DNA of 64,000 nucleotides, taken from assembly GCA_018240285.1 (NCBI GenBank), contig JAFEGA010000010.1:13348-77347 (forward strand). Direction: 5' to 3'. Of the stretch, positions 1-9,700 are shown piece by piece. The notes beneath the pieces are model-generated. The model was given only the letters and a program-made list of their open reading frames with translations, was not told the DNA's origin and did not search any database. The DNA is from Pseudomonadota bacterium (lineage in GTDB: Bacteria > Pseudomonadota > Gammaproteobacteria > Burkholderiales > Nitrosomonadaceae). A program made the position numbers and the translations under genes. Numbering within the stretch: position 1 is the first letter of the stretch; each line of letters opens with the position of its first letter.

Positions 1-1329
1 TGTCAGCAAATGCTCGTTCAGCAGTGCCGCTTGCGGCGATAACCAGTTGCCAATGTCCAGAAGAGCCGCTTGCGGCAATTGCGGCAAACGGGGCTTTACC
101 GCCGGTGATTGCAGCAAACTGTGCAGCCGCTGGCGCCGCTCGATTGGCGGCAACCCCATCAGTAGCGAGGCAAAAACCATGTCGGTCAATCCGGCTTTTT
201 GCAGCGCTTCCGTTATCCGCGCAGTCAGTTCTTCATGTGCTGCCTCGGCTTGCCTTACTTGCTTTTTCCGGCCGGGTGAAACACCTGTTTCAGGTTGCGT
301 TTCCCTTTTTCTTTCTTTGTTGCTTTCTATTCCTTCTGACTTGCTCCGCACAGCATCGTGACGGCCATTCCGGTGTGTTAACGAAGCAGAGTGATTCATC
401 GATCCCTGCTGCGGATTTTGTGAATACAGGCTACTCACCGTTTGCAATGCATCATGAAACGCGCCGCTGATTTTTCCCTCTTCATGATATTGCGCAGCCG
501 TCCGATTGATGCTTTCCAGCACCGCCGATGATTCTTGCGCATGCTGCGGCACTATCGTTTTGATCAGTTGATCCAGCAAAGCCGCCCAGTTACCGGGTGA
601 TGGCTTCGATTCCAGCAGCATTTTGAAGAGCTGCTCCCATGCCGGACGGATTCGTTCCGTTTGTATTGCTGTTTTAACATCCGCGGCAGAGGCTGCTTGC
701 TGATATATCTGCAAAAAATCGAGCAACGGATTCGCATCAACCGGTGAAATCCCAGCTAAAACCCTTTCCAGCGAACGGTACGAAAACTGCGAAACCAGAC
801 GGCTGATCGCTACCGCCCGTTCCGCCGCAGTCAAACGCTTGAGTAACGTAATCCATGCTTCCCGGCCTTCTTGCCGTTGCAAAATCCGCTGCAACATGTT
901 TTCGTGCGCATACCGGTCAGTTGTATCGATAGACCAAGGCATGCGGCCCGTCAGCAAAAAATCCCGCAAAATCTCCAGATCCGTTTGTAGTTTGCTCAGC
1001 CGTTGAACTGGTAACTGTTTGATCAACGCGGAATCCGGCGGTCGATGATGTTCTTGCAGCCGCAATAGCTTTTCGCGTAATTTTTCTTGCACACACTGCA
1101 TCAGTTCGGTATGAAAATCGTCATTGGCAATATCACCGAGATCGATTTCCACCTGATCCAGCCGCCACACGGTGTCCGCTTCGTCAAATTCATTCAGAAT
1201 CGAATCGATAACAGGTAACAGCCCGGATATCAGCAAAGTGCTCATCTCCGATTCAAGCGCATTGGCTTGCGCGAGCGAATCAAAGGAACAATCAAAAACA
1301 AATTCGTCAATGCGGTGTGCCGTCGGCAT
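1..1329 (-). CDS. eCIS tape-measure protein, Afp14-like (3' end cut by window edge)
   Basis: The minus-strand frame is open from an ATG at 1329 to base 1, giving 443 residues without a stop. The N-terminus has the pattern known from contractile-injection-system tape-measure proteins: a short beta segment (RIDEFVFDCSFDSLAQANAL), then RLDQVEIDLGDI near residue 56, then a helix rich in KLREKL. A FLLTGRMPW motif near residue 125 matches the conserved L-x-G-x-x-PW motif of the family. By family role it should set tube and sheath length. The start codon lies 4 bases after the stop of the upstream baseplate gene, so the two are almost certainly co-transcribed. The C-terminus is missing because the window ends, not because the gene is broken. 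Confidence 0.78.
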   Translation of the reverse strand, partial: MPTAHRIDEFVFDCSFDSLAQANALESEMSTLLISGLLPVIDSILNEFDEADTVWRLDQVEIDLGDIANDDFHTELMQCVQEKLREKLLRLQEHHRPPDSALIKQLPVQRLSKLQTDLEILRDFLLTGRMPWSIDTTDRYAHENMLQRILQRQEGREAWITLLKRLTAAERAVAISRLVSQFSYRSLERVLAGISPVDANPLLDFLQIYQQAASAADVKTAIQTERIRPAWEQLFKMLLESKPSPGNWAALLDQLIKTIVPQHAQESSAVLESINRTAAQYHEEGKISGAFHDALQTVSSLYSQNPQQGSMNHSASLTHRNGRHDAVRSKSEGIESNKERKRETQPETGVSPGRKKQVRQAEAAHEELTARITEALQKAGLTDMVFASLLMGLPPIERRQRLHSLLQSPAVKPRLPQLPQAALLDIGNWLSPQAALLNEHLLT

Positions 1330-1333
1330 GGTA

Positions 1334-4300
1334 TTAAAGCCAGTATTCACATTCCGTATCCTTTCTGTTTCTTAACAAAAAAGACACTATTTTTTCCGAT
1401 GCGCAGTCCAGGCGCTCGAAATCCTTTGGCTGTTGCGTTTGATGCGCCTGCTGTAAACACAACAGCCATTGCTTGTAGCGTTGCTCAAAATCCTGCATAT
1501 AAACAAAGTCAAGCCAGTAGAATCCGGCAACGATATGGGCTGGGAGATTTTTAGTGACCGTCTCCTCGGCAAATTTTCTGAATGCAGTATTGGAAAATCT
1601 TGCGGTCCAGGATGGAAAAATCACGCTGATGCGAAAATCAAAAAAAGACTCGCCTTCAGGAACCGCTGCAAACGAATCTTGCTCTCTGGGCCGCAACAAC
1701 ACATGCTCGATGAGATAGAAACGCTCGCACGCCACATTAAGCTGCGTTAACGTGCTGTGAAAAGCATGTGCATAGCGCACCGCTGCGTCCCGGTCATGCT
1801 TGCGGCTCAATGGCCACAAACGGTTATCGGATACGGATTCCAAGCATACCACCGTCTCTTTGCCGTCGCTTACCAGCCGGTAATTCTTAAATTCAATACC
1901 TTCTTTAAAAACAGCGTAACCAAAGGGTGGAAGCTTGGCAGGAATGATCACTTCCGTAAGCTTTTCCTCATCGAATACTACCGGGATCGCTTTACCTTCT
2001 ATTTCCGCCGGTAAGAACCGCATACTTTGCGCCACAATGCGGTCGGGAATAAGGCGGCTATTCCTTTGCGTGAGAACATCGGTGATCAGTGGCATCCTTC
2101 GGTCGAATTGCGTCAATCCCAGCAAAAGGCTAATGCGCTTATGCGCACCGGCCACATTTTCCTCTTCTCCCGCACCGCACATCTGCAGCGCCGGTTTCAG
2201 GTAGTTGAAGCCCTTACCCCGGTCGCGCGTAACCTCCCTGATGCATTTCAGGAAATTAATTTTGTTTTCGATAAGCCATTGACCCTGATCAACGCGCCGG
2301 TAGCAATCGAATTGCTGCAATGCCGCTTGCGGATATTGTTCACCATACATGGCCAATAAGGTATCTAGCGCCCGGTTTCTGCGATCGCTGAAGCGATCAT
2401 AATGCATCAGGATTTTGGAGAGTACGGTTTGACTGTAGTGAGTATCTTTTACATACAGCGATTCGATGTCAGGAATATTGCCGTTATCGAGAAATTGACA
2501 AAAATAGGATTGCTTTAACCCGGCATCCAACGAAAACAATCGCGGCATTTCTCGCACACTCTGTAAATAATCTACCATTAATTGTTCGAAGGGAAACAGG
2601 TATGCTTTTAGCTGCTTTGCCTTTGCTTTAACTTCAGGCGGCTTAGAGTGTGGAATACCGTAGCGGTTGATTCCATATGCCGCTGGAAAATGGTGCTGAA
2701 TCGAATAATACTCAGCTGTAACCGGCCGCTCTCCCTTGGGGAGTGGAATTAAATGCGCAAACGATGGATGGTTGTTCCTGAAAGCATGGTGTTCAAAAAT
2801 CAACTTCCTAAGTTCCAGGCGGGTTTCCTCTAACAACGTTTCATCTTGCCGCCTCTCGTAGAGTCTAAAATCCGGTGTCTGTCCGTCGTGATCCTTCCGG
2901 CTTACATCCTGGGATAGTACCAGCCGCAATAATTGTTTCGGCTTGCCGGGTTTGGGGAAATTCAAATCGGGAAAAGCATACCGCGACGAATCATAGGAAA
3001 TACTGGTGTACTTCTTGTTTTCCTGATCAATCAAGTAAAGGTCGTGTACTTTCACAACACCATCGATCTGGTTTACCAGCGTGATCAAATCGACAACACT
3101 GAGAACGTCATCCGGCCCCTCAAAACACCGATCGCTGATAAAACCATGCTGGGTCAACGGCCCGGAAAAAATCTGCTCGTAATTACCTGTCCGGTTTAGA
3201 ATGGATTCATAACGGTCAATTTGAATGCCGGAAGAAATAGCATGCGCGCATTTGAGGAAAATCTCTGCATAAATTTTGGCTTTGTTGTGGGAAGGCTGTA
3301 TTTCAACTTCCCCCGCCAAAAAATAGGGTACCGTATGGATGATTTCGATATGATCGATATCCTCGCATAGATTGCGATGTGCTGAAAAAACCGTTTGAAT
3401 CTTTTGTATGACAGCCAGTTCGTCGAGTTTCTCGTCCGGCTGATTGGGTATATCAACTGTTGAGAACAAGCCGCTGCCGATCCTGAGTAATGATTTATCC
3501 AGCTTGGCGAGCGCATGCTCAAACCGCGACAAGGGAATGGCCAACTTCGCCAGCAATGCATCATTATGAGCAATTTTGCCGTCCGTCTTGGCTTCGAAGA
3601 TTGACAGGGCGTTTATTAGCGCATCGTTTAATTTTGCATCGTTAAACACCGCATCGAGCTTGGATAGTATTTCATTCAATCGGGCACTCAAATCGGAACT
3701 GAACGACGAGTCCACAATGACCGACCAAATATGGTTAATCTTGCTCCATATACCATCCACAGCCGATAAGCTTGAATCCAGCTGATGCAGTACATCGCCG
3801 GTCTGATCAATCAGTTGCTTCGATGCTTGCGCCTTTTGGTTATCGTCCGCGGCAAAGTCATATTCTCTTTTTAAATCTACTTGCCATGTATCCAAACAAC
3901 TGCCAAGTTGATCCAGGCGCGCGCGCAGGTGTTCCGAAGCGTTATTGATCTGTTCCAGCTTACCCGATAGCTCACTGAGATTCTCATTTTTTGCTGGCTT
4001 AGCGTCATGATTCTGTATCAGCTCGTTATCCAGCTTCACAAATACGGTATAAAGGCCGCCGGTTACCGCACCATCTTTTGCCGTGCTCGGTTCAAGCCAA
4101 ACATAATCGATTTCAGGAATCTCGTCATAGAGAATTTTCTGGTAATCAATTTCGGTAACCGCCGAGCTGGGCAGAATTTCTTCCGGTGAGAAAAGCGCTT
4201 GCTGTTGATAATCGATCGTATTCTTTTCATTCGTCAGATAATCCTCAACGGCAAATCCAGAGCGGTAAGAGAGATCGGTCAATCCATAACAGAGCTGTTC

Positions 4301-4453
4301 CAGAATGGTCACACCGGGATCGTGCAGGTTATAGTCGGTCCATACCTCACCGCACAAATCTTGTATCCGGCTGATGCCTTCTTTTCTTAATGTTGCAAAA
4401 TCCAATCCATCGGGATCGGTTCCAGTGCGTGGTATTTGCTCAGATGCCGGCAT
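1334..4453 (-). CDS. eCIS baseplate protein, Afp12-like, with coiled-coil insertion
   Basis: This 1039-residue protein begins with the signature of large eCIS baseplate proteins: DYNLHDPGVTILEQLCYGLTD at about residues 40-60, followed by an LSYR and EDYLT stretch. By position (after the gp6-like baseplate gene and fibre candidate, before the tape measure) it corresponds to Afp12/Pvc12, a baseplate wedge component. Residues about 150-345 are strongly helical and rich in Leu, Asp and Lys heptads; this looks like a coiled-coil insertion. The C-terminal part ends with an IEHVLLRPR motif and a PAHIVAGFYWLDF segment, seen in this family near the end. It overlaps the preceding 109-residue gene by 14 bases. 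Family assignment is firm; the exact Afp number is inferred from order. Confidence 0.75.
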   Translation of the reverse strand: MPASEQIPRTGTDPDGLDFATLRKEGISRIQDLCGEVWTDYNLHDPGVTILEQLCYGLTDLSYRSGFAVEDYLTNEKNTIDYQQQALFSPEEILPSSAVTEIDYQKILYDEIPEIDYVWLEPSTAKDGAVTGGLYTVFVKLDNELIQNHDAKPAKNENLSELSGKLEQINNASEHLRARLDQLGSCLDTWQVDLKREYDFAADDNQKAQASKQLIDQTGDVLHQLDSSLSAVDGIWSKINHIWSVIVDSSFSSDLSARLNEILSKLDAVFNDAKLNDALINALSIFEAKTDGKIAHNDALLAKLAIPLSRFEHALAKLDKSLLRIGSGLFSTVDIPNQPDEKLDELAVIQKIQTVFSAHRNLCEDIDHIEIIHTVPYFLAGEVEIQPSHNKAKIYAEIFLKCAHAISSGIQIDRYESILNRTGNYEQIFSGPLTQHGFISDRCFEGPDDVLSVVDLITLVNQIDGVVKVHDLYLIDQENKKYTSISYDSSRYAFPDLNFPKPGKPKQLLRLVLSQDVSRKDHDGQTPDFRLYERRQDETLLEETRLELRKLIFEHHAFRNNHPSFAHLIPLPKGERPVTAEYYSIQHHFPAAYGINRYGIPHSKPPEVKAKAKQLKAYLFPFEQLMVDYLQSVREMPRLFSLDAGLKQSYFCQFLDNGNIPDIESLYVKDTHYSQTVLSKILMHYDRFSDRRNRALDTLLAMYGEQYPQAALQQFDCYRRVDQGQWLIENKINFLKCIREVTRDRGKGFNYLKPALQMCGAGEEENVAGAHKRISLLLGLTQFDRRMPLITDVLTQRNSRLIPDRIVAQSMRFLPAEIEGKAIPVVFDEEKLTEVIIPAKLPPFGYAVFKEGIEFKNYRLVSDGKETVVCLESVSDNRLWPLSRKHDRDAAVRYAHAFHSTLTQLNVACERFYLIEHVLLRPREQDSFAAVPEGESFFDFRISVIFPSWTARFSNTAFRKFAEETVTKNLPAHIVAGFYWLDFVYMQDFEQRYKQWLLCLQQAHQTQQPKDFERLDCASEKIVSFLLRNRKDTECEYWL

Positions 4454-4769
4454 ATTCTTGCGAAGCCGCCGATGAATGCGGGTTATTCAGTTGCGCTTGA
4501 ATTTGCCGGTTTAAATCCGCCAGCAATTCATGTACGCGATGATAAGGCAGGTTCCCCAGCGCCTTTATAGAAAATGAAAGTTCAGGTTCGGTAAAAATAA
4601 ATTGTTGCCGCTCTTGTTGCGCGGTACCCGGTGCGAACAATTCATTGGCTTGCTGATTCAATTTGCCGATCAGCTCGAAAACCAGCTTAAACGGGCACTC
4701 GGCCAGCGCTTCCAGCAGAAGATTGCCTTCCTGCATATTTAACTGAATAGTCAAAACACGCGCGGGCAT
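4440..4769 (-). CDS. Small eCIS-locus protein with internal duplication
   Basis: I do not recognise a named family. The 109 residues split into two similar halves of about 36 residues: LLLEALAECPFKLVFELIGKL near residues 17-37 and SFSIKALGNLPYHRVHELLADL near residues 66-87. In both a hydrophobic helix is followed by a Pro-x-x-x-V/HEL/I segment and a Gln-rich helix. It is tightly packed in the operon: one base after the fibre candidate, and its end overlaps the Afp12-like gene by 14 bases. A small baseplate adaptor or chaperone is possible. The only support for that is the location and the duplicated helical pattern. Confidence 0.65.
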   Translation of the reverse strand: MPARVLTIQLNMQEGNLLLEALAECPFKLVFELIGKLNQQANELFAPGTAQQERQQFIFTEPELSFSIKALGNLPYHRVHELLADLNRQIQAQLNNPHSSAASQEYAGI

Positions 4770-4770
4770 T

Positions 4771-5592
4771 TTATTTTTCTTCCTGCCGCTTGCGAAGAAC
4801 TTTCGGGTAGCCGGATTCCGGTTCTTTTTCGCTCTCGTACATCGCCGGATCTTGCCATAGCCGGGTTAGGTAATAGTTGACCCAAATTTTGTCACCGAAT
4901 GACGACCCCACGCGCAGTTGTAGCGTGTACTCAAAGTTTTCTACATTTACATTCTTTTCCCAGCGCAATTCCAGACGATTACATTTTGCGCCGTAGTAAG
5001 CTTGGTGATAGGTGATATGGCTCTTGTCGTTATAGGCGTTTATGGCAAAAGCATGCATCAATGCATACTTGCCATCGCCATCCAGGCCACCGACACCCGC
5101 CATCACCTCAAAGGCCTGACACCCCGTCAGCATTTCGGTAATATTGTGCCAGTTGCCGTCAGCGGGCACTGGCTTTCCGCGGCGGCCCACCCTCGCGAAC
5201 GAAGCGATTGTGCCGGCGACATCCAATTCATAGCGGGGATTACCGGTATTGATACCGACGGCCGCCTTAGCTACGCTGCCGGGCACGGCATCGTTAGCGC
5301 TGCGTAATGTCAAAACAGGCGGAGCATCGTGTTGCGCGCTGAAACTCAAATTCCCCGTTGCCTGATCGATACCCATTGACCACATGGAACTGAGTGTCGA
5401 CATATTTTGATAAAAGCTCATCAGCTTGCCGTCACCCAGCTGAAAAACTTTCAGTCCGTCTTCGATCGTTTTCTCAAATCCATCGTCGATCAGATTCAAT
5501 GTCGAATCGATCAAATCGGCAAATGCAACTTCAGTCGGCATCTTGCCGTTCTTGAACTTGGCCTCTAGTGTTTTTCTATCTTTTCGCGCCAT
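4771..5592 (-). CDS. Putative eCIS tail fibre / receptor-binding protein (Afp13 position)
   Basis: The 273-residue product lies where tail-fibre genes sit in Afp/PVC loci, after the gp6-like baseplate gene. The middle contains VGINTGNPRYELDVAGTIAS (about residues 112-131), the G-I-x-T-x-x-P-x-x-x-L-D-V-x-G motif common in phage tail fibres and beta-helical adhesins. The N-terminal 60 residues are charged and helical (KNGKMPTEVAFADLIDSTLN), a plausible baseplate anchor. The C-terminal half is rich in aromatic residues and beta pattern, as expected for a binding head. It is short for a fibre, so it may form only a minimal spike. The start overlaps the preceding gene by 28 bases. Confidence 0.55.
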   Translation of the reverse strand: MARKDRKTLEAKFKNGKMPTEVAFADLIDSTLNLIDDGFEKTIEDGLKVFQLGDGKLMSFYQNMSTLSSMWSMGIDQATGNLSFSAQHDAPPVLTLRSANDAVPGSVAKAAVGINTGNPRYELDVAGTIASFARVGRRGKPVPADGNWHNITEMLTGCQAFEVMAGVGGLDGDGKYALMHAFAINAYNDKSHITYHQAYYGAKCNRLELRWEKNVNVENFEYTLQLRVGSSFGDKIWVNYYLTRLWQDPAMYESEKEPESGYPKVLRKRQEEK

Positions 5593-8500
5593 TTTTCATC
5601 AGAAATTATAAAAGTGCTGCCAATTTCGAGCTCGCCGATTCCGGTAATTTGCGGCTCGATGATATCGTAACGATCGTCAAGTTCAATAAAATGCTGTTGG
5701 ATGGGTGCTACGATGCTCCAGGGATAAACCGGAATTATATCCTTGACTTCGGAAGTCTCCGCTTTGTCCGCACTATCCAGTAAATCGTAAAAACCTTCAC
5801 CTATGGGCGCGATGCGCAATATCGAAAGGTTGGTGACGCGGTCAATATAATCCAGATTCTGGATAAAAGATTCAATATCATGCTTGCTGACAACCCACCC
5901 GAAATGGCGGGTATAACCGATGGTCTCGTTCCACGGTGACAGAAAATCCGATATCGCCTGATTCAGGCGCGCCAAATACATACCGGCCAATAATGGATTT
6001 TTCAGCTTAACCGTGCAGCGCACTTGGATGACTTCGTAAACCGGATTAATGACATGGACAGTCGCAAATGACGGTGCGTACCGGCCGATGAAATCCGCTA
6101 CATCATTGATCAAATGACCGCTCAGCAGCGGTTTGTGCGCGCTGATCACATTCTGGGTGAGATAAGGCACTACCGCAATCAATAGATGACCGGGATTGAA
6201 ACGTTGCTCAGCTACAAAATCGGGATTCATGCCGGGGAAGCACTTCACTTTATAAATTTGCGGAAACTGTTCCAATATCAGCGACTCATAATCGGCCGGC
6301 AGCAGGGTGCGCTGTTTATGCCTCAGCCGTTCACTGATGCGAATCCGTAAATGGCTGCGATCCTCGGCCTGGCGGCCGCCAAAGGAGGGTTGAATTTGTT
6401 TAATGCCGCCGATTCCTGGAATCGACTTGCGCAGCCGCGATACAGTACCGGCGGGCAACCGGATGGCACCGCTTATTACTGCGTCCGCATGCAAATACCG
6501 GCTGGCTTTCAGTGCTTGCGAATGAATCGAATACAGGCTGCAATATTTTTCCAGATTGTGATCGGACGACACGCGCAGCCAGCATAAACCGGCTGGCAAT
6601 ACTGTGTTTTCTTGCGAGATATCTGCCGGAATATCCAGCGTGACGATGCCTGCTTTCATGAACCTATGCGTAGAGTCCGCGATAATCTCTTTGGTGCTTA
6701 AAGAAAGCCAGCGGTTATTTGCCAAATAGAACCACTGTATCTCTTGCATGGCGGTATGTTCAACCGGCAATGAATTCTCGCGCAAATGAAAATACAGCGT
6801 CACCACACCGCCACCCGCCAATCCGTTCAAGCCGATCAACAGATTCCCGGAATATTCGTACTGCGGCAGTAAATGATAAACCCGGTCAGTTTGCATCGTC
6901 ACATCTTCCCAGCCCAACGGGTGCAAGTGCATCACTTTCTCGCACACGGGCGGACTGCAACCGGCCTCTTCCTTGCCGGGCACGATGTGCGCGCAAGCCC
7001 GGTAATTCGCCGAGATGGCGGTAATCATCGGCGTATAAGGCGGGTTGGGTACTTGTTTGAAAAATTTGGTGTGCTTTTGCTTGGCGTTGAAAGTCAAAAC
7101 ATTGGCTAAGGCCGTGGGGTAATCGCGATGACCGAATGCTTGCTGGGGTGCTACCAGCGTAAACTTAAAAAAGCCTTTATTGGTCGATGGCGTGTAACCA
7201 AAATCTGCCGCAGCACTGCGGTAATCATCGGGACTCCAGTAGGATATCACCGCAGCGCAAGACAACTCACTGTACTCGCTCACTTCGCTGCCGCCATCCA
7301 AGCCCGTTTTAATCCGAAAAAGCGAATCGACGGCCATCCCTTTCGCATTCTCCGGCAGCCATTTTCCGTTGACCAGAACCGATGTACTGACGCGGAAATC
7401 GGTATCGCTAAAATTCTCATACCCTTGATAGTGCGTTTTAAATCCGCCGATACCGGCGGGCAGGCCGCCCCACTGAACCGTAATATTGAAATCCGATAAT
7501 TGCTTTCCGGCTGCTTCGGCACACCCGGCGATGAAATAAGAACCCGCTTCGGGAATCGGACCAAAAGGGGTAAAAGGCGCCAAGGGCGATAGTTGTCCGA
7601 TATTGTTATGCAACTGCAGCATCCGGCATCCTTCCACCGTCACGTCGATGCTGATCCGGTCCAATTGCAGCTTGCTCAGAATGCCATAAGGATATAAATA
7701 GCTGCGCGGATTCTGAATCAACCGCACTACCGGCAATTGCGTCTCATAACCGTCGCCGTGGATATTCCGGTCGTAAGGAACAACCGCCGGAAAATCTTCC
7801 GGAAGAAAAAAAGTAATTGCCAGACTGTTTTCTTTCTGCTGCCGATCGACGCCCGAGTAGGAAGGCAGATACTCCTTTATCTCCCGCCAGCCATCTTCGG
7901 TTGACAAGCTGATGATGAACATGTCCCTGAAAACTTTGAAAAAGGCTTGCTGTTCTTGAATGGATGATTCGCCGCTGTTGCTCCTAGCCGGTTGCATGGC
8001 AATCGCGATTTTCCAGATCCACTGCTCCAAAGACATTTCCGGTGCACTGGCATAATGCAGAATCCAGCGCTCAAAAGTCATTCTTCGTGCGGCCGAATAT
8101 CGCCCGAGCCAGTGTTCAATGGTTGTTTCTGATGCACATGCATATTGGCGGAGCCATTGATCCAGCAATATCTCCGGTGCATCGGTATATTGCCGGGACC
8201 ACTGCTTTAATGCCGCTTCCTGTGCACCGGCATACTGCAAAATCCATTGTTCCAGAGACCATACTCGTGCATCGGCATATTGCTGAGTCCATTGTTCAGA
8301 TGCCACTTCTGGCGCACCGGTGAATTGCATTCGAATGCACACAGTCCGCCGCCCTTCCTGCAGCCACAGCACTTTACTGGCGATAGCGAATCCGATGCGC
8401 GCATGTTGTACCAGAATCGTATCCTCAACTTTCTTGGGTGCGCCGAATAACGGATACGATTGCAGGATATCCTCATCCAGAGGGCTATCTTCTTTTGCAA

Positions 8501-9686
8501 CCGGCACATCGTTCAACCAACCACCCGTCGCAAGCTGCCGGGTAACTTCACCTACCCGGTCATTCAGCACAACCGGCTCACATAAACTATTCTCAGGAAA
8601 ATTCAGCGCATCGCGTTTAAAAAATAACGTATGGATCGCACTGACTGCGGCATCGTTGATCATGACATCTTCAGCGGTCGTATAAACGATATCGCGCTTG
8701 TTTTCATCCTGCCCCGCCAGAAACTCCGTACCTTCCGGTATCAATACCGTGTGATTCTTCTTGCTGGGTGCGATCACCAAATAGACATAATCCGGTACGA
8801 AGCTTCGCGGCCGTGCTTTTAACACTTGATCGTAGTAGAAGTCGACGTAATTCAGTGTAAACCGGTTGATTTTATGATGCAGTTTCTCGAATAACTGCAG
8901 GAAAGCGATCAAAAGCCCCGCTGCCGGTTCATGATCTTGACTGATTAAAGAAGCGGATAACATTTTTTTTGCACTGAACTGCACCATTTCAATGGCTTTG
9001 ATAAAAGCATAGAAACTGGAACGGATGAGCATGGGGTCGATAGAAATTTCATCGACATCGGTTGTCTTCGGGTGGGCCTGTTTAGTTTTTTTCACGGCAG
9101 GCATCACCCCAATCGAATCGGGCGAAAAAATTTTCTCAAGCACTGAATACGAAAGGCGATAAGCCAAGCATTCACCGAGTAAATCAATATCTTTTTTAAG
9201 TCCGGTAATCACGCTTTCCAAAACTTTGCGCAACTCAATGCCAATCGAACTCTTCGCGAACGCAAGTAGTTGCAGCCATTTATCGAGCATACTGACCGCA
9301 CTGTAAGCGGCAATCATGTGCTGATCGATTTCTTTTGCGGGCATTGCATGCAATGCTTCAATTAATTCGCGATGGGCATCGGTCACATAGCTTTTATAGC
9401 CGTCACCGCTTGCCAGCTTATCCAGATCGACAGCCAATATGGTTGCAATGACGACGGTTTCATCCAGCGAGAAAAAATGCTCCCAGGTACCGTCTTCGCG
9501 ATCTTCCAGGTTATAAAATTTCAGCACCCGGGCATATTCAACCGCCAGTGCCAATAAGGTATGAAAATGCAGTTCGGCGACGTTAAAATAATCCTTCTCA
9601 AGCGCCGGCAGCCGTCTTTTTTCCTGACTCCTGCCGTCACTGATGTGCAAGTGACTATTCGTTAATTGATTAGCACGAACCTTCAT
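5565..9686 (-). CDS. eCIS baseplate J-like protein, Afp11-like, with 15-residue tandem repeat
   Basis: At 1373 residues this is the largest structural gene of the cluster. The segment around residues 1090-1180, with GTVSRLRKSIPGIGGIKQIQ followed by RIRISERLRHKQRTLLPADY and a YKVKCFPG strand, matches the gp6/baseplate-J-like region of Afp11-type proteins. The N-terminal 350 residues, with LNYVDFYYDQVLKARPRSFVPD and an LIPEGTEFLAGQD motif, are also typical of this group. About residues 460-565 carry six and a half copies of a 15-residue repeat that is not part of the family core (see the repeat entry). In the particle this protein should form the wedge ring that contacts the sheath. It lies 14 bases downstream of the gp25 gene and overlaps the fibre candidate by 28 bases. 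Confidence 0.78.
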   Translation of the reverse strand: MKVRANQLTNSHLHISDGRSQEKRRLPALEKDYFNVAELHFHTLLALAVEYARVLKFYNLEDREDGTWEHFFSLDETVVIATILAVDLDKLASGDGYKSYVTDAHRELIEALHAMPAKEIDQHMIAAYSAVSMLDKWLQLLAFAKSSIGIELRKVLESVITGLKKDIDLLGECLAYRLSYSVLEKIFSPDSIGVMPAVKKTKQAHPKTTDVDEISIDPMLIRSSFYAFIKAIEMVQFSAKKMLSASLISQDHEPAAGLLIAFLQLFEKLHHKINRFTLNYVDFYYDQVLKARPRSFVPDYVYLVIAPSKKNHTVLIPEGTEFLAGQDENKRDIVYTTAEDVMINDAAVSAIHTLFFKRDALNFPENSLCEPVVLNDRVGEVTRQLATGGWLNDVPVAKEDSPLDEDILQSYPLFGAPKKVEDTILVQHARIGFAIASKVLWLQEGRRTVCIRMQFTGAPEVASEQWTQQYADARVWSLEQWILQYAGAQEAALKQWSRQYTDAPEILLDQWLRQYACASETTIEHWLGRYSAARRMTFERWILHYASAPEMSLEQWIWKIAIAMQPARSNSGESSIQEQQAFFKVFRDMFIISLSTEDGWREIKEYLPSYSGVDRQQKENSLAITFFLPEDFPAVVPYDRNIHGDGYETQLPVVRLIQNPRSYLYPYGILSKLQLDRISIDVTVEGCRMLQLHNNIGQLSPLAPFTPFGPIPEAGSYFIAGCAEAAGKQLSDFNITVQWGGLPAGIGGFKTHYQGYENFSDTDFRVSTSVLVNGKWLPENAKGMAVDSLFRIKTGLDGGSEVSEYSELSCAAVISYWSPDDYRSAAADFGYTPSTNKGFFKFTLVAPQQAFGHRDYPTALANVLTFNAKQKHTKFFKQVPNPPYTPMITAISANYRACAHIVPGKEEAGCSPPVCEKVMHLHPLGWEDVTMQTDRVYHLLPQYEYSGNLLIGLNGLAGGGVVTLYFHLRENSLPVEHTAMQEIQWFYLANNRWLSLSTKEIIADSTHRFMKAGIVTLDIPADISQENTVLPAGLCWLRVSSDHNLEKYCSLYSIHSQALKASRYLHADAVISGAIRLPAGTVSRLRKSIPGIGGIKQIQPSFGGRQAEDRSHLRIRISERLRHKQRTLLPADYESLILEQFPQIYKVKCFPGMNPDFVAEQRFNPGHLLIAVVPYLTQNVISAHKPLLSGHLINDVADFIGRYAPSFATVHVINPVYEVIQVRCTVKLKNPLLAGMYLARLNQAISDFLSPWNETIGYTRHFGWVVSKHDIESFIQNLDYIDRVTNLSILRIAPIGEGFYDLLDSADKAETSEVKDIIPVYPWSIVAPIQQHFIELDDRYDIIEPQITGIGELEIGSTFIISDEKWREKIEKH
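7998..8297 (-). repeat. 45-bp in-frame tandem repeat, six full units and a partial seventh
   Basis: Reading the minus strand, the codons for E/K/D-Q/H/R-W recur exactly every 45 bases from 8297 to 8027. The encoded units include EQWTQQYADARVWSL, EQWILQYAGAQEAAL, KQWSRQYTDAPEILL, DQWLRQYACASETTI, EHWLGRYSAARRMTF and ERWILHYASAPEMSL. Trp at position 3, Tyr at position 7 and Ala at positions 8 and 10 are the most constant. The pattern suggests short amphipathic helices stacked in a solenoid or a helical stalk. Confidence 0.85.
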
Positions 9687-9700
9687 TCACGCAGAAATCC

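Noticed and set aside
1..470. Plus-strand frames at the left edge
   Set aside because: They are antisense to the tape-measure gene, which has family motifs and is open through the edge.
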